From NCBI GenBank assembly GCA_020026035.1, contig JAHHRC010000041.1, positions 1-11,742 on the forward strand: DNA of 11,742 nucleotides, in the 5' to 3' direction. The position numbers and the translations under genes were made by a program. How positions within the stretch are numbered: the stretch's first letter is position 1; the number at the start of each line of letters is the position of its first letter. The notes below the pieces were generated by a model, which was not told the DNA's origin, did not search any database, and saw only the letters and a list, made by a program, of their open reading frames with translations. The DNA comes from Erysipelotrichaceae bacterium. Its GTDB lineage: Bacteria > Bacillota_I > Bacilli_A > Erysipelotrichales > Erysipelotrichaceae. Below, one piece after another: positions 1 through 6,121 of this stretch.

Positions 1-231
1 CGCATTCCGTATGAATCGGATTTGGAAATACGTGGGGCGACGTGTCATATTCCAATGGACTTTTATGAGGGTTTAAAGGCTTGTATGGACAGGGAAATTG
101 ATGTGCCATTACGGTATGAGATTGATCAAGACTTTGCCCAATGGTTTTTTGAGCAAGTAAAACCTGAAGAAAAGCTACGACTCCAAAAGCTTGGTAAACA
201 TGCCTTTGATGCAGCACGCATGAATCGCTGA
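1..231 (+). CDS. 3' end of an unrecognised protein gene (5' truncated)
   Basis: The frame is open from the first base of the window and ends at TGA 229-231, giving the last 76 residues of a protein whose start lies upstream. The first in-window TTG (22) has no ribosome binding site and should not be taken as the start. The visible tail is soluble, with no membrane segment, and is rich in charged residues and Met. It ends in a helical-looking stretch (EEKLRLQKLGKHAF) followed by AARMNR. I do not recognise the family. A patatin-like or other hydrolase C-terminus was considered but no catalytic motif is visible. The next gene starts 52 nt downstream on the same strand with its own promoter-like element. 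Confidence 0.6.
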   Translation, partial: RIPYESDLEIRGATCHIPMDFYEGLKACMDREIDVPLRYEIDQDFAQWFFEQVKPEEKLRLQKLGKHAFDAARMNR

Positions 232-253
232 CCTATGCAATAGGCATAAGAAA

Positions 254-262
254 TGATAGAAT
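254..262 (+). promoter_or_regulatory. extended -10 promoter element of the Mrp gene
   Basis: TGATAGAAT reads as an extended -10 (TG, one base, then TAGAAT, one change from TATAAT). The expected -35 position (about 234-239) has no good match, which is tolerable for an extended -10. The element ends 22 nt before the ATG at 284, so the transcript would begin near 269, right at the ribosome binding site AAGGAG (270-275). The same 12-mer aatgatagaata (252-263) recurs before lspA (5624-5635). Confidence 0.5.
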
Positions 263-283
263 ATTGCCGAAGGAGTAAAGAGT

Positions 284-1141
284 ATGAGTGAATGTAGTAA
301 CAAGAGTGGATGTTCCTCGAGTTGTAATTCTTGCTCGAGCAACAGTTGTGAAGGCTGTTCATCCGCAAAGAAGAAAGAAAATGAATTTTTGATTGAGCCA
401 GCACCACAATCAAATATTAAGAAGATCATTGGTGTTGTATCTGGTAAGGGAGGGGTTGGTAAGTCCTTTGTGACTTCGATTCTTGCCTCAGAGATGTCGC
501 GTCGTGGACATCGTACAGCGGTGTTAGATGGCGATATTACTGGACCTAGTATGGGGAAGGTATTTGGAATTTCGGAAAAGGCAACGGGAAATGGAAACTT
601 GATTTATCCAGCCGTTACAAAGTCAGGAATTCAAGTCATTAGTGCCAATATGTTATTGGATAATGATGAACAACCAATCATTTGGCGTGGACCAATGGTG
701 GCTGGAATCTTAAAGCAATTCTACCAAGAAGTATATTGGGAAGATGTAGACTTTATGTTTATGGATATGCCTCCAGGAACAAGTGATGTTCCATTAACGG
801 CGTTCCAAAGTATTCCACTGGATGGAATAGTAGTAGTTACAAGTCCGCAAGACTTAGTATCGATGGTCGTTGAAAAGGCGATTATTATGGCTGAAATGAT
901 GAATGTCAAGGTACTAGGATTGGTTGAAAATATGAGTTATGTAGAATGTGATTGCTGTAAAGAACGCAACTATGTGTTTGGTGAGTCTCACATTCAAGAA
1001 GTCGCAGATAAGTACAACTTACCAGTGCTTGCAAGAATTCCTTTGCGTAGTAATCAAGCAAAGTGTTCCGATGCTGGTAATGTCGAAGATTTAATTGTAG
1101 AAGAAATCAAAGACACTTGCGATATCATCGAAAAGCTTTAA
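284..1141 (+). CDS. mrp: Mrp/NBP35-family iron-sulfur cluster carrier ATPase
   Basis: This 285-residue cytosolic P-loop ATPase belongs to the Mrp/NBP35 (ApbC-like) family, which binds and transfers Fe-S clusters to apoproteins as a dimer. The deviant Walker A loop GKGGVGKS is at residues 54-61. The switch region MDMPPGTSDV and the ENMSY segment are typical of the family. A CDCC motif at 222-225 supplies the CxxC pair that holds the bridging cluster. The N-terminus is distinctive: six cysteines (C4, C10, C14, C17, C22, C25) lie in a Ser/Asn/Gly-rich stretch before the ATPase core. Short Cys-containing N-termini occur in clostridial Mrp proteins, and eukaryotic Nbp35 has a ferredoxin-like N-terminus, but this spacing is not the CX13CX2CX5C Nbp35 pattern. 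The start is fixed by AAGGAG at 270-275. The stop lies at the base of a terminator hairpin. Confidence 0.93.
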   Translation: MSECSNKSGCSSSCNSCSSNSCEGCSSAKKKENEFLIEPAPQSNIKKIIGVVSGKGGVGKSFVTSILASEMSRRGHRTAVLDGDITGPSMGKVFGISEKATGNGNLIYPAVTKSGIQVISANMLLDNDEQPIIWRGPMVAGILKQFYQEVYWEDVDFMFMDMPPGTSDVPLTAFQSIPLDGIVVVTSPQDLVSMVVEKAIIMAEMMNVKVLGLVENMSYVECDCCKERNYVFGESHIQEVADKYNLPVLARIPLRSNQAKCSDAGNVEDLIVEEIKDTCDIIEKL

Positions 1142-1167
1142 GGAGATGGCGTAAGCCATCTTCTTTT
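1140..1167 (+). terminator. intrinsic terminator after mrp
   Basis: The stem AAGGAGATGGC (1140-1150) pairs with GCCATCTTCTT (1155-1165) around a GTAA tetraloop, with one G-U pair. The T-run is short (TTCTTTTG). It overlaps the mrp stop codon. The weak T-run and the 46-nt gap to the response regulator, where I find no clear promoter, mean some readthrough into the two-component genes is plausible. Confidence 0.75.
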
Positions 1168-1187
1168 GTAAATAAGGGAGGTTTTGT

Positions 1188-1871
1188 ATGATTCGATTGT
1201 TAGTAGTAGATGATGAAATGAAGATTCGACAAATGATTAAGAAATATGCCGAATACGAAGGGTTTGTGGTCGATGAAGCAGTCAATGGTTTAGATGCGTT
1301 TAACAAATGTGTGTTAAACGATTATGACTTGATCATTATGGATGTCATGATGCCAGAATTAGATGGTATGGAAGCGGTACGGATGATCAAAGAGAAACGA
1401 CCATTGATGCCAGTGATTATGCTTACTGCACTTGGGGAAGAGTATGATCGTGTGAAGGGGTTTGAAGTTGGCGTAGATGATTATGTTGTAAAGCCTTTTT
1501 CCATTAAGGAATTAATGTTACGGATTAAGGCAATCTTGAAACGAGTAAACAAAGAGTTTGAACAAGACGATGTGTTTGTGTTAGAGGGGTTGAAGATTGA
1601 CTTTAAGGCACGCATTGTAACAATTGATGACAAACGTGTTTCTTTAAGCCCTAAAGAATATGACTTGCTTGTGTATTTTGTTCGCAACCAAGGCATTGCC
1701 TTAACTCGTGAACAGATCCTAGCAACCGTTTGGGGCTATGATTTCTTTGGCGATGATCGTACGTTAGATACCCATATCAAACTCTTACGTAAAAACATGC
1801 AAGAGTATAGTCGCTATATTGTGACATTGAGAGGAGTTGGCTATCGTTTTGAAAAAACAGATGAGTCTTAA
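1188..1871 (+). CDS. OmpR/PhoB-family response regulator
   Basis: This 227-residue transcription factor is the output half of a two-component system. Its receiver domain (about 1-118) has the acidic pair D8/D9, the phospho-acceptor D52 in IIMDVMMPELDG, T80 in the MLTAL motif and K102 in VVKPF. A winged-helix DNA-binding domain (about 130-223) carries the family features LSPKEYDLL, REQILATVWGYD, DDRTLDTHIKLLRKN and the C-terminal hairpin VTLRGVGYRFE. The length is normal for the family. The ATG is preceded by a strong ribosome binding site, AAGGGAGG (1174-1181). The kinase gene begins inside its 3' end, so the two are co-translated. The target genes cannot be told from this window, since no transporter or resistance gene is adjacent. 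Confidence 0.95.
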   Translation: MIRLLVVDDEMKIRQMIKKYAEYEGFVVDEAVNGLDAFNKCVLNDYDLIIMDVMMPELDGMEAVRMIKEKRPLMPVIMLTALGEEYDRVKGFEVGVDDYVVKPFSIKELMLRIKAILKRVNKEFEQDDVFVLEGLKIDFKARIVTIDDKRVSLSPKEYDLLVYFVRNQGIALTREQILATVWGYDFFGDDRTLDTHIKLLRKNMQEYSRYIVTLRGVGYRFEKTDES

Positions 1872-3261
1872 ATGGAAGATTGCAAGATATCTATATATCT
1901 TTGCAGGACTTCTATTGTTTATTTTAATTTTGTTTCAATTGTTTTTACTAGAGCCAATGTATGAAAAATACAAGCTAGAAACAATGAGTAACATTATTAG
2001 TAAAGCCATTCAAGCAATGGATGAGGAAGGCTTTGCGGATACGATTTACAATATATCGAGTATGGATGATGTAAGCATTCGTATTTACGATGGCAAAAAA
2101 GACATCATGGCAGGTAACTATGGATCACCACTTTATAAAATGAAGCTTGATGAACTGAATTCGTTAGTTCGAAAGACCAGTGAAAACAAAGGTGAGTATA
2201 TTCAAAAGACGGTATTAAAACACAGTGATGGGCATAATGAAGAAACCAAAAGTATGATGCTATCAAGAATTGTAAATCGCAATGAGCAACCGGTATTAGT
2301 TGTTGTGTATTCAAGACTTTCACCAATGAATGTCACTCTTAAAACCTTACGGATTCAATTGTTGTACATTGCCATTATGTTAATCATAGCCGTGTTATTA
2401 CTAACCTATGTGATGAACAAGCATATTGCCATTCCACTCATTCGTATTAACAAAGAAGCGAAAGAAATCTCAGAAGGAGAGTATGACATTGATGAATCCA
2501 CAAATGAATACTTAGAAGCACAAGAACTCAATGCGACGTTGTTACAGGCGTCGAATGATATCGTGCAAGCAGAAAAAGCAAAACGTGACTTGATTTCGAA
2601 TATTTCGCATGATTTACGAACACCGTTAACGATGATTCAAGGCTATGGAGAAATGATGCTTGACTTACCAAATGAAATGAATGAAGAAAACATGCATGTT
2701 ATTATCGATGAAGCAACACGTCTTTCGTACTTAGTGAATGACTTATTAGATCTTTCAAAACTGAAAGAGAATCAAATTCATTTGGAATACGAAACCTTTG
2801 ATCTATCAAAGATGATCGAAGGACAAATGAAGAAGTATGCGGTGTATGAAGTCAATGAAGGCTTTACGATTGTAAGTGAGATACAAGAAGGCTTATGCGT
2901 TTATGCCGATTGTAATCGGATTGAACAAGTGTTTAATAACTTTATGACCAATGCGATTAATTACTGTGGTGAGGTTCGTAAAGTGATTGTGCGTGTCTTT
3001 TTGAAAAACGAGGTTGTTCGTGTGGAAGTAGAAGACTTTGGAATAGGTATTCCAAAAGACAAACAGGAACTGATTTGGGATCGCTATTACAAGCTGGATA
3101 AGACACATGTTCGACCATTGAATTCCTCTGGGATTGGTTTATCGATTGCGAAAGAAATATTAGACATGCATCATGCAACGTATGGGGTGGAGTCACAAAT
3201 CGACCAAGGGTCAGTTTTCTTCTTTGAACTTCCAGTTGGAACTGTAGCAAATGTAAAATAA
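1849..3261 (+). CDS. membrane sensor histidine kinase (HAMP-HisKA-HATPase)
   Basis: This partner of the upstream regulator is about 470 residues when read from the TTG at 1849. Residue numbers here use that start. A first membrane helix (about 14-34) is followed by an extracytoplasmic sensor region of about 135 residues with no recognised ligand domain. A second helix (about 171-190) leads into a HAMP linker. The HisKA H-box SNISHDLRTPLTM has its phosphorylated His near 254. The HATPase domain shows the N-box (NNFMTNAINY, from 363), G1 (EDFGIGIP, 395-402) and G2 (SSGIGLSIAKE, from 426). Start choice: GAGGAG at 1831-1836 sits 12 nt before TTG 1849 and 24 nt before ATG 1861, and is too close to TTG 1837. 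I prefer 1849, and ATG 1861 is the alternative. The gene overlaps the regulator by 11-23 nt. No terminator follows it. Confidence 0.92.
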   Translation: MKKQMSLKWKIARYLYIFAGLLLFILILFQLFLLEPMYEKYKLETMSNIISKAIQAMDEEGFADTIYNISSMDDVSIRIYDGKKDIMAGNYGSPLYKMKLDELNSLVRKTSENKGEYIQKTVLKHSDGHNEETKSMMLSRIVNRNEQPVLVVVYSRLSPMNVTLKTLRIQLLYIAIMLIIAVLLLTYVMNKHIAIPLIRINKEAKEISEGEYDIDESTNEYLEAQELNATLLQASNDIVQAEKAKRDLISNISHDLRTPLTMIQGYGEMMLDLPNEMNEENMHVIIDEATRLSYLVNDLLDLSKLKENQIHLEYETFDLSKMIEGQMKKYAVYEVNEGFTIVSEIQEGLCVYADCNRIEQVFNNFMTNAINYCGEVRKVIVRVFLKNEVVRVEVEDFGIGIPKDKQELIWDRYYKLDKTHVRPLNSSGIGLSIAKEILDMHHATYGVESQIDQGSVFFFELPVGTVANVK

Positions 3262-3309
3262 TGGCTTAACTAAGTTAGTTTTGACTAATAATAGAGAGTT
3301 GCTTTTCGC

Positions 3310-3338
3310 TTGAAATTCTATGTAATATCGTCTATGAT
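3310..3338 (+). promoter_or_regulatory. sigma-A-type promoter upstream of rubrerythrin
   Basis: TTGAAA (3310-3315), a 17-nt spacer and TATGAT (3333-3338) match the housekeeping promoter consensus at 5 of 6 bases in each hexamer with ideal spacing. Transcription would start near 3345, giving a leader of about 114 nt. The -10 overlaps the 13-bp palindrome at 3334-3346, so a regulator bound there would block the promoter. Confidence 0.55.
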
Positions 3339-3432
3339 TCAATCATCCAAGAGATATTATCTTTGTTATAATTTTATGAAGATAATTGATGGAAATTAGT
3401 GCATTATGGTGTACTCCAAATCTAGGATTACC

Positions 3433-3438
3433 TATAAT
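3433..3438 (+). promoter_or_regulatory. proximal -10 element of rubrerythrin
   Basis: A perfect TATAAT ends 21 nt before the ATG at 3459, the same placement as the -10 elements before mrp, lspA and the BMP lipoprotein. No good -35 is seen at 3410-3415. The ribosome binding site GGAGG (3447-3451) would then lie at the very 5' end of the transcript. Confidence 0.4.
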
Positions 3439-3458
3439 AGAAACATGGAGGATGAAAC

Positions 3459-4001
3459 ATGAAGGAATTAAAGGGAACAAAAACTGAAAAAAATCTACAA
3501 ACTGCTTTTGCTGGGGAAAGCCAAGCAAGAAACAAGTATGACTACTTTGCAAGCAAGGCAAAGAAGGAAGGCTATGAGCAAATCGCAGCTATCTTCGCTG
3601 AAACAGCGCTAAACGAAAAAGAACATGCTAAGCTATGGTTCAAGTATCTAGAAGGTGGAGCTGTAAAGTCTACAGCTGAAAACCTAAAGGCAGCTGCTGA
3701 AGGTGAACACTACGAATGGACAGATATGTATGCAACAATGGCTAAGGAAGCTGAAGAAGAAGGATTCCTAGAAATCGCTGCAAAGTTCCGTGGTGTACTT
3801 GCAATTGAAAAGCTACACGAAGAACGTTATGAAACACTTCTAAAGAACGTTGAAGGTGAAACAGTATTCGCTAAGGATACAAAGGTTACTTGGACATGCA
3901 GAAACTGTGGATACACAGTTGTGGCTGAAACAGCTCCAAAGCTATGCCCAGTGTGCAACCACCCACAAGCTTACTTCGAAGTAAAAGCAACAAACTTCTA
4001 A
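3459..4001 (+). CDS. rbr: rubrerythrin (non-haem di-iron peroxidase)
   Basis: This 180-residue cytosolic protein reduces hydrogen peroxide in anaerobes. An N-terminal ferritin-like four-helix domain (about 1-135) shows the di-iron ligand pattern: E20 in GESQARNKY, E53xxH56 in NEKEH, the acidic helix around 97-101 and E117xxH120 in IEKLH. The C-terminal rubredoxin domain binds one iron through C147/C150 and C163/C166. The length is that of a short classical rubrerythrin. The start follows GGAGG at 3447-3451. Codon use stands out: 9 of 12 Leu codons are CTA and 7 of 8 Asn codons are AAC, unlike the neighbouring genes, which suggests very high expression. It is monocistronic, with its own promoter region and tandem terminators. 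Confidence 0.97.
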   Translation: MKELKGTKTEKNLQTAFAGESQARNKYDYFASKAKKEGYEQIAAIFAETALNEKEHAKLWFKYLEGGAVKSTAENLKAAAEGEHYEWTDMYATMAKEAEEEGFLEIAAKFRGVLAIEKLHEERYETLLKNVEGETVFAKDTKVTWTCRNCGYTVVAETAPKLCPVCNHPQAYFEVKATNF

Positions 4002-4010
4002 TCATAAAAA

Positions 4011-4033
4011 GAGGCACTCGTTTGAGTGCCTTT
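4011..4033. terminator. bidirectional terminator between rubrerythrin and helicase
   Basis: The stem AGGCACTC (4012-4019) pairs with GAGTGCCT (4024-4031) around loop GTTT. On the minus strand it is followed by CTTTTT, an efficient tract for the helicase. On the plus strand the tract is only TTTAT. The helicase stop codon (4032-4034) lies at its edge. Confidence 0.85.
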
Positions 4034-5195
4034 ATCGTTTCCTACGCTTTTTCTCACCAGTATGCTGGTGTTTTTTTGTGCGAATGCCGCGATCTTCAAC
4101 CGTGAAGCTAAGTTGTGAAAGTCTTTGGATTTCTTCAATCTTTCGTTCATGTGGTTTTAAAAGAATGATTGCCGTACCAAACAAGTTTGCACGACCCGTA
4201 CGACCAATGCGGTGAACTAAGAATTCACTACGATCTGGATAGTCGTATAACACAACCAAATCTACCGTTGGAATATCAATGCCTCTAGCCGCAACGTCGG
4301 TTGCACATAAGACTTTGATTTCGTTTTGTTTGAATTTGTTTAAGATGTCTATGCGTGTTCTTGGATCCATATCACTATGTAAGGATTTCGATGAAATGTT
4401 TTGGCCATTCATGCGTTCACTTACAAAGTCACTTGTTTTCTTTGTATTACAAAAGACAAGGACTTGTTGTTTGGAATGCTTGTCGATGATTTCTTTTAAG
4501 GTATCTAATTTCTTAAACGCATTTACAATGATGACTTTTAGGTCCATGTTTCGAGCAAGAATGGCATCTTCGTGTAGTTCGATCTTTACTGGATTGATTA
4601 ACGAATGCATGGCAAGGTCTTTGATGCGCTCATCAAAGGTTGCCGAAAACAACATCGTTTGATGTGGTGGTAGGGCATGGATGACATCGTTTACGTCTTC
4701 GACAAAGCCCATACTAAGCATTTCATCGGCTTCATCTAGGATTAATGTTCGAATTTCATCGACTTTCAAGGTATGTCTTCGTAAGTGGTCTTTCAAACGA
4801 CTTGGTGTACCAATGACAATATCAGCGCCTTTGGAAAAGCCACGCACTTGTTTATTCATATCAACACCACCTGTTAAAACATAGGTACGAATGCCTTCTT
4901 GGTTTTCAAGTAAGCTACGTGTCACTTCGGCAACTTGTCGAGCAAGTTCACGTGTAGGAGTCATGATTAAGATTTGTGGTTTGTGTTTCTTTTTGGTGTT
5001 CACTTGTAAGCTATTTAAGACAGGTAAAAGATACGCACCGGTTTTTCCTGAGCCGGTTGGTGCGATTGCAAGGATGTCTTTTCCAAGTAGAGCATGTGGT
5101 ATAACTTCTGTTTGGATATTGGAAGGCGTCGACCAGCCTAAGGTTGTTACTTGTTCATAGAGTTTTGTAATAAGATGTTGTTCAAAGAAATTCAT
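4032..5195 (-). CDS. DEAD-box ATP-dependent RNA helicase
   Basis: This 387-residue helicase unwinds RNA duplexes using ATP, probably in ribosome assembly or RNA turnover. All core motifs are intact: a Q-motif region (STPSNIQTEVIP, 23-34), motif I APTGSGKT (45-52), Ia PTRELA, Ib TPSRL, II DEAD (154-157), III SAT (184-186), V ATDVAARGID and VI HRIGRTGR (328-335). The protein is of minimal length: after motif VI there is only a short linker and a Lys/Arg/His-rich tail (about 373-387), with no DbpA-type RNA-binding domain. The ATG at 5195 is preceded by GGGGGA. A longer frame reaching 5252 runs into the promoter region of the divergent gene and is less likely. I give no symbol because csh-type paralogues cannot be told apart here. 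Confidence 0.93.
   Translation of the reverse strand: MNFFEQHLITKLYEQVTTLGWSTPSNIQTEVIPHALLGKDILAIAPTGSGKTGAYLLPVLNSLQVNTKKKHKPQILIMTPTRELARQVAEVTRSLLENQEGIRTYVLTGGVDMNKQVRGFSKGADIVIGTPSRLKDHLRRHTLKVDEIRTLILDEADEMLSMGFVEDVNDVIHALPPHQTMLFSATFDERIKDLAMHSLINPVKIELHEDAILARNMDLKVIIVNAFKKLDTLKEIIDKHSKQQVLVFCNTKKTSDFVSERMNGQNISSKSLHSDMDPRTRIDILNKFKQNEIKVLCATDVAARGIDIPTVDLVVLYDYPDRSEFLVHRIGRTGRANLFGTAIILLKPHERKIEEIQRLSQLSFTVEDRGIRTKKHQHTGEKKRRKR
4055..4077 (+). terminator. second terminator for rubrerythrin, inside the helicase CDS
   Basis: On the plus strand, CACCAG (4055-4060), loop TATG and CTGGTG (4065-4070) are followed directly by seven T residues (4071-4077). This is a textbook intrinsic terminator lying antisense within the last codons of the convergent helicase gene. 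On the coding strand the same bases encode the KKHQHTG part of the basic tail. Confidence 0.7.
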
Positions 5196-5238
5196 ATTGT
5201 CCCCCATTGTTTTGTGTTTTTTGTTTTGTATGTACTTG

Positions 5239-5247
5239 TGGTAGAAT
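5239..5247 (+). promoter_or_regulatory. extended -10 element of the TSCPD gene
   Basis: TGGTAGAAT (TG, one base, TAGAAT 5242-5247) sits in the 82-bp gap between the divergent helicase and TSCPD genes, 31 nt before the ATG at 5278. T-rich sequence lies at the -35 position without a clear hexamer. I could not identify the helicase promoter on the other strand. Confidence 0.4.
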
Positions 5248-5277
5248 AGCATAGTTATCGAAGGAAAAGGAAAGAAA

Positions 5278-5562
5278 ATGAGTAAAACATATGTATTTCA
5301 GCCAAAAGGTGTATGTTCAAGACAGTTTACCTTTGAACTTGAAGGCACAAAGATTGTAAGTCTTGATGTAGTAGGTGGATGTAATGGGAATCTAAAGGGT
5401 ATTTCATCGCTTGTTAAGGGGAAAGAGATTGATGAAATTATTAACGCTTTAGAAGGGATTACATGTGGTCCTAGAGCGACTTCTTGTCCAGATCAGATTG
5501 CCGAAGCTTTAAAACAATTCAAAGCGTTAAGCAATGATGAAAACAAAGAAGACTATCTATAA
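5278..5562 (+). CDS. TSCPD-domain protein (TIGR03905-like)
   Basis: This is a small soluble protein of 94 residues. It carries the TSCPD signature at 68-72 followed by an amphipathic helix (QIAEALKQFKAL), preceded by the GGCNGN and GITCG segments typical of this family. Similar domains form the C-terminus of B12-dependent ribonucleotide reductases, where they carry conserved cysteines. Free-standing copies like this one are common in Firmicutes and have no established function. Four cysteines (C13, C35, C63, C70) could bind a metal or act in redox, which is inference. The start follows AAGGAAAAGG (5261-5270). It is a single-gene unit with its own promoter-like element and a strong terminator. 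Confidence 0.88.
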   Translation: MSKTYVFQPKGVCSRQFTFELEGTKIVSLDVVGGCNGNLKGISSLVKGKEIDEIINALEGITCGPRATSCPDQIAEALKQFKALSNDENKEDYL

Positions 5563-5571
5563 GCATTCCTT

Positions 5572-5605
5572 GGAACATTTTAGCGTGATTAAAATGTTCC
5601 TTTTC
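5572..5605 (+). terminator. intrinsic terminator after the TSCPD gene
   Basis: The 11-bp perfect stem GGAACATTTTA (5572-5582) pairs with TAAAATGTTCC (5590-5600) around a 7-nt loop and is followed by TTTTC. Confidence 0.85.
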
Positions 5606-5625
5606 TATGGATTCGATTCAAACAA

Positions 5626-5634
5626 TGATAGAAT
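5626..5634 (+). promoter_or_regulatory. extended -10 promoter element of the lspA operon
   Basis: TGATAGAAT is an extended -10 ending 22 nt before the lspA ATG (5656). It lies between the upstream terminator and the ribosome binding site. It is part of a 12-mer identical to the one before mrp (252-263). No clear -35 is visible. Confidence 0.5.
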
Positions 5635-5655
5635 AAGAAGGAAAGGAATGAATGT

Positions 5656-6120
5656 ATGGAATATGTCATTATGACTTTATTGGTTGTTTTCGACCAATGG
5701 AGTAAAATAGCAATTCAAAATAATCCAAGTATGCATGGCCATGTGAAGGTCATTGATTCGTTTTTGTATATAACCTATGTCAAAAACTATGGGGCTGCTT
5801 GGAGTATGTTGGATGGAAAAGTAATGTTTTTAGTTGGGGTTTCCCTTGTTGAATTAGCGGTACTTGTATATGTGATGTACAAGTTTAAAAAGGAAAAACA
5901 AACCCTTGCAAAGTGGTCAATTGTATTGATGATTGCAGGTGCGATTGGAAACTTAATTGACCGGATACAACTTGGTTATGTCCGTGACTTTATAGCGACA
6001 TACCCATTTGGATATGCATTCCCAATCTTTAATGTAGCGGATGTATGTTTAAGTGTTGGCGTGATTCTTTTAGCAATCATCATGTTAAAGGAAGACACTT
6101 CAACAAAGAAGGAGAAGTAG
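5656..6120 (+). CDS. lspA: lipoprotein signal peptidase (signal peptidase II)
   Basis: This 154-residue polytopic membrane aspartyl protease cuts the signal peptide from prolipoproteins after lipid is added to the Cys. The family hallmarks are present: DQWSK (D13, K17) in the first helix, the KNYGAAWS segment (43-50), GNLIDR (98-103) and the catalytic aspartates D111 (YVRDF) and D129 (FNVAD). Four hydrophobic segments are visible. Length is normal and the C-terminus is a charged tail. The start follows AAGAAGGAAAGG. It heads a four-gene operon, and the pseudouridine synthase starts one base after its stop, the classical lspA-rluD pairing of Firmicutes. A likely substrate, the lipoprotein at 8421, is in the window. 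Confidence 0.96.
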   Translation: MEYVIMTLLVVFDQWSKIAIQNNPSMHGHVKVIDSFLYITYVKNYGAAWSMLDGKVMFLVGVSLVELAVLVYVMYKFKKEKQTLAKWSIVLMIAGAIGNLIDRIQLGYVRDFIATYPFGYAFPIFNVADVCLSVGVILLAIIMLKEDTSTKKEK

Positions 6121-6121
6121 T

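Larger units (their letters stand above)
3262..3458 (+). promoter_or_regulatory. palindrome-rich upstream region of rubrerythrin
   Basis: This 197-bp gap holds no gene and no convincing terminator for the kinase. It contains several inverted repeats. TAACT-A-AGTTA is at 3267-3277. TTAGT-TTTG-ACTAA is at 3275-3288. The perfect palindrome ATGATT-C-AATCAT (3334-3346) overlaps the -10 of a good promoter. AGATA-T-TATCT is at 3352-3362. The arms ATTATCTT (3356-3363) and AAGATAAT (3379-3386) enclose a TATAAT sequence (3367-3372). These could be operators or, if transcribed from the upstream promoter, a structured leader of about 110 nt. None is a clean PerR or Fur box. Confidence 0.45.

Noticed and set aside
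232..244. CCTAT-GCA-ATAGG hairpin after the first gene as a terminator
   Set aside because: The stem is only 5 bp and no T-run follows, so it does not qualify as an intrinsic terminator.
284..360. Metallothionein-like or ferredoxin domain at the N-terminus of Mrp
   Set aside because: The Cys spacing matches neither the Nbp35 CX13CX2CX5C motif nor a 4Fe-4S ferredoxin CxxCxxCxxxC pattern. It is better described as a Cys-rich tail.
3366..3380. PerR-box candidate upstream of rubrerythrin
   Set aside because: The left arm TTATAAT is perfect but the right arm TTATGAA matches the expected ATTATAA at only a few positions, so I do not call it a PerR site.
4279..5160. Plus-strand open frames opposite the helicase
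   Set aside because: They mirror the helicase codons, show Ser/Thr/Met-rich low-complexity translations typical of antisense shadows and lack ribosome binding sites.
5196..5252. Longer helicase N-terminus up to 5252
   Set aside because: The added residues are low-complexity Lys/His/Asn, run into the divergent promoter region and precede the normal helicase N-terminus, and GGGGGA supports 5195.
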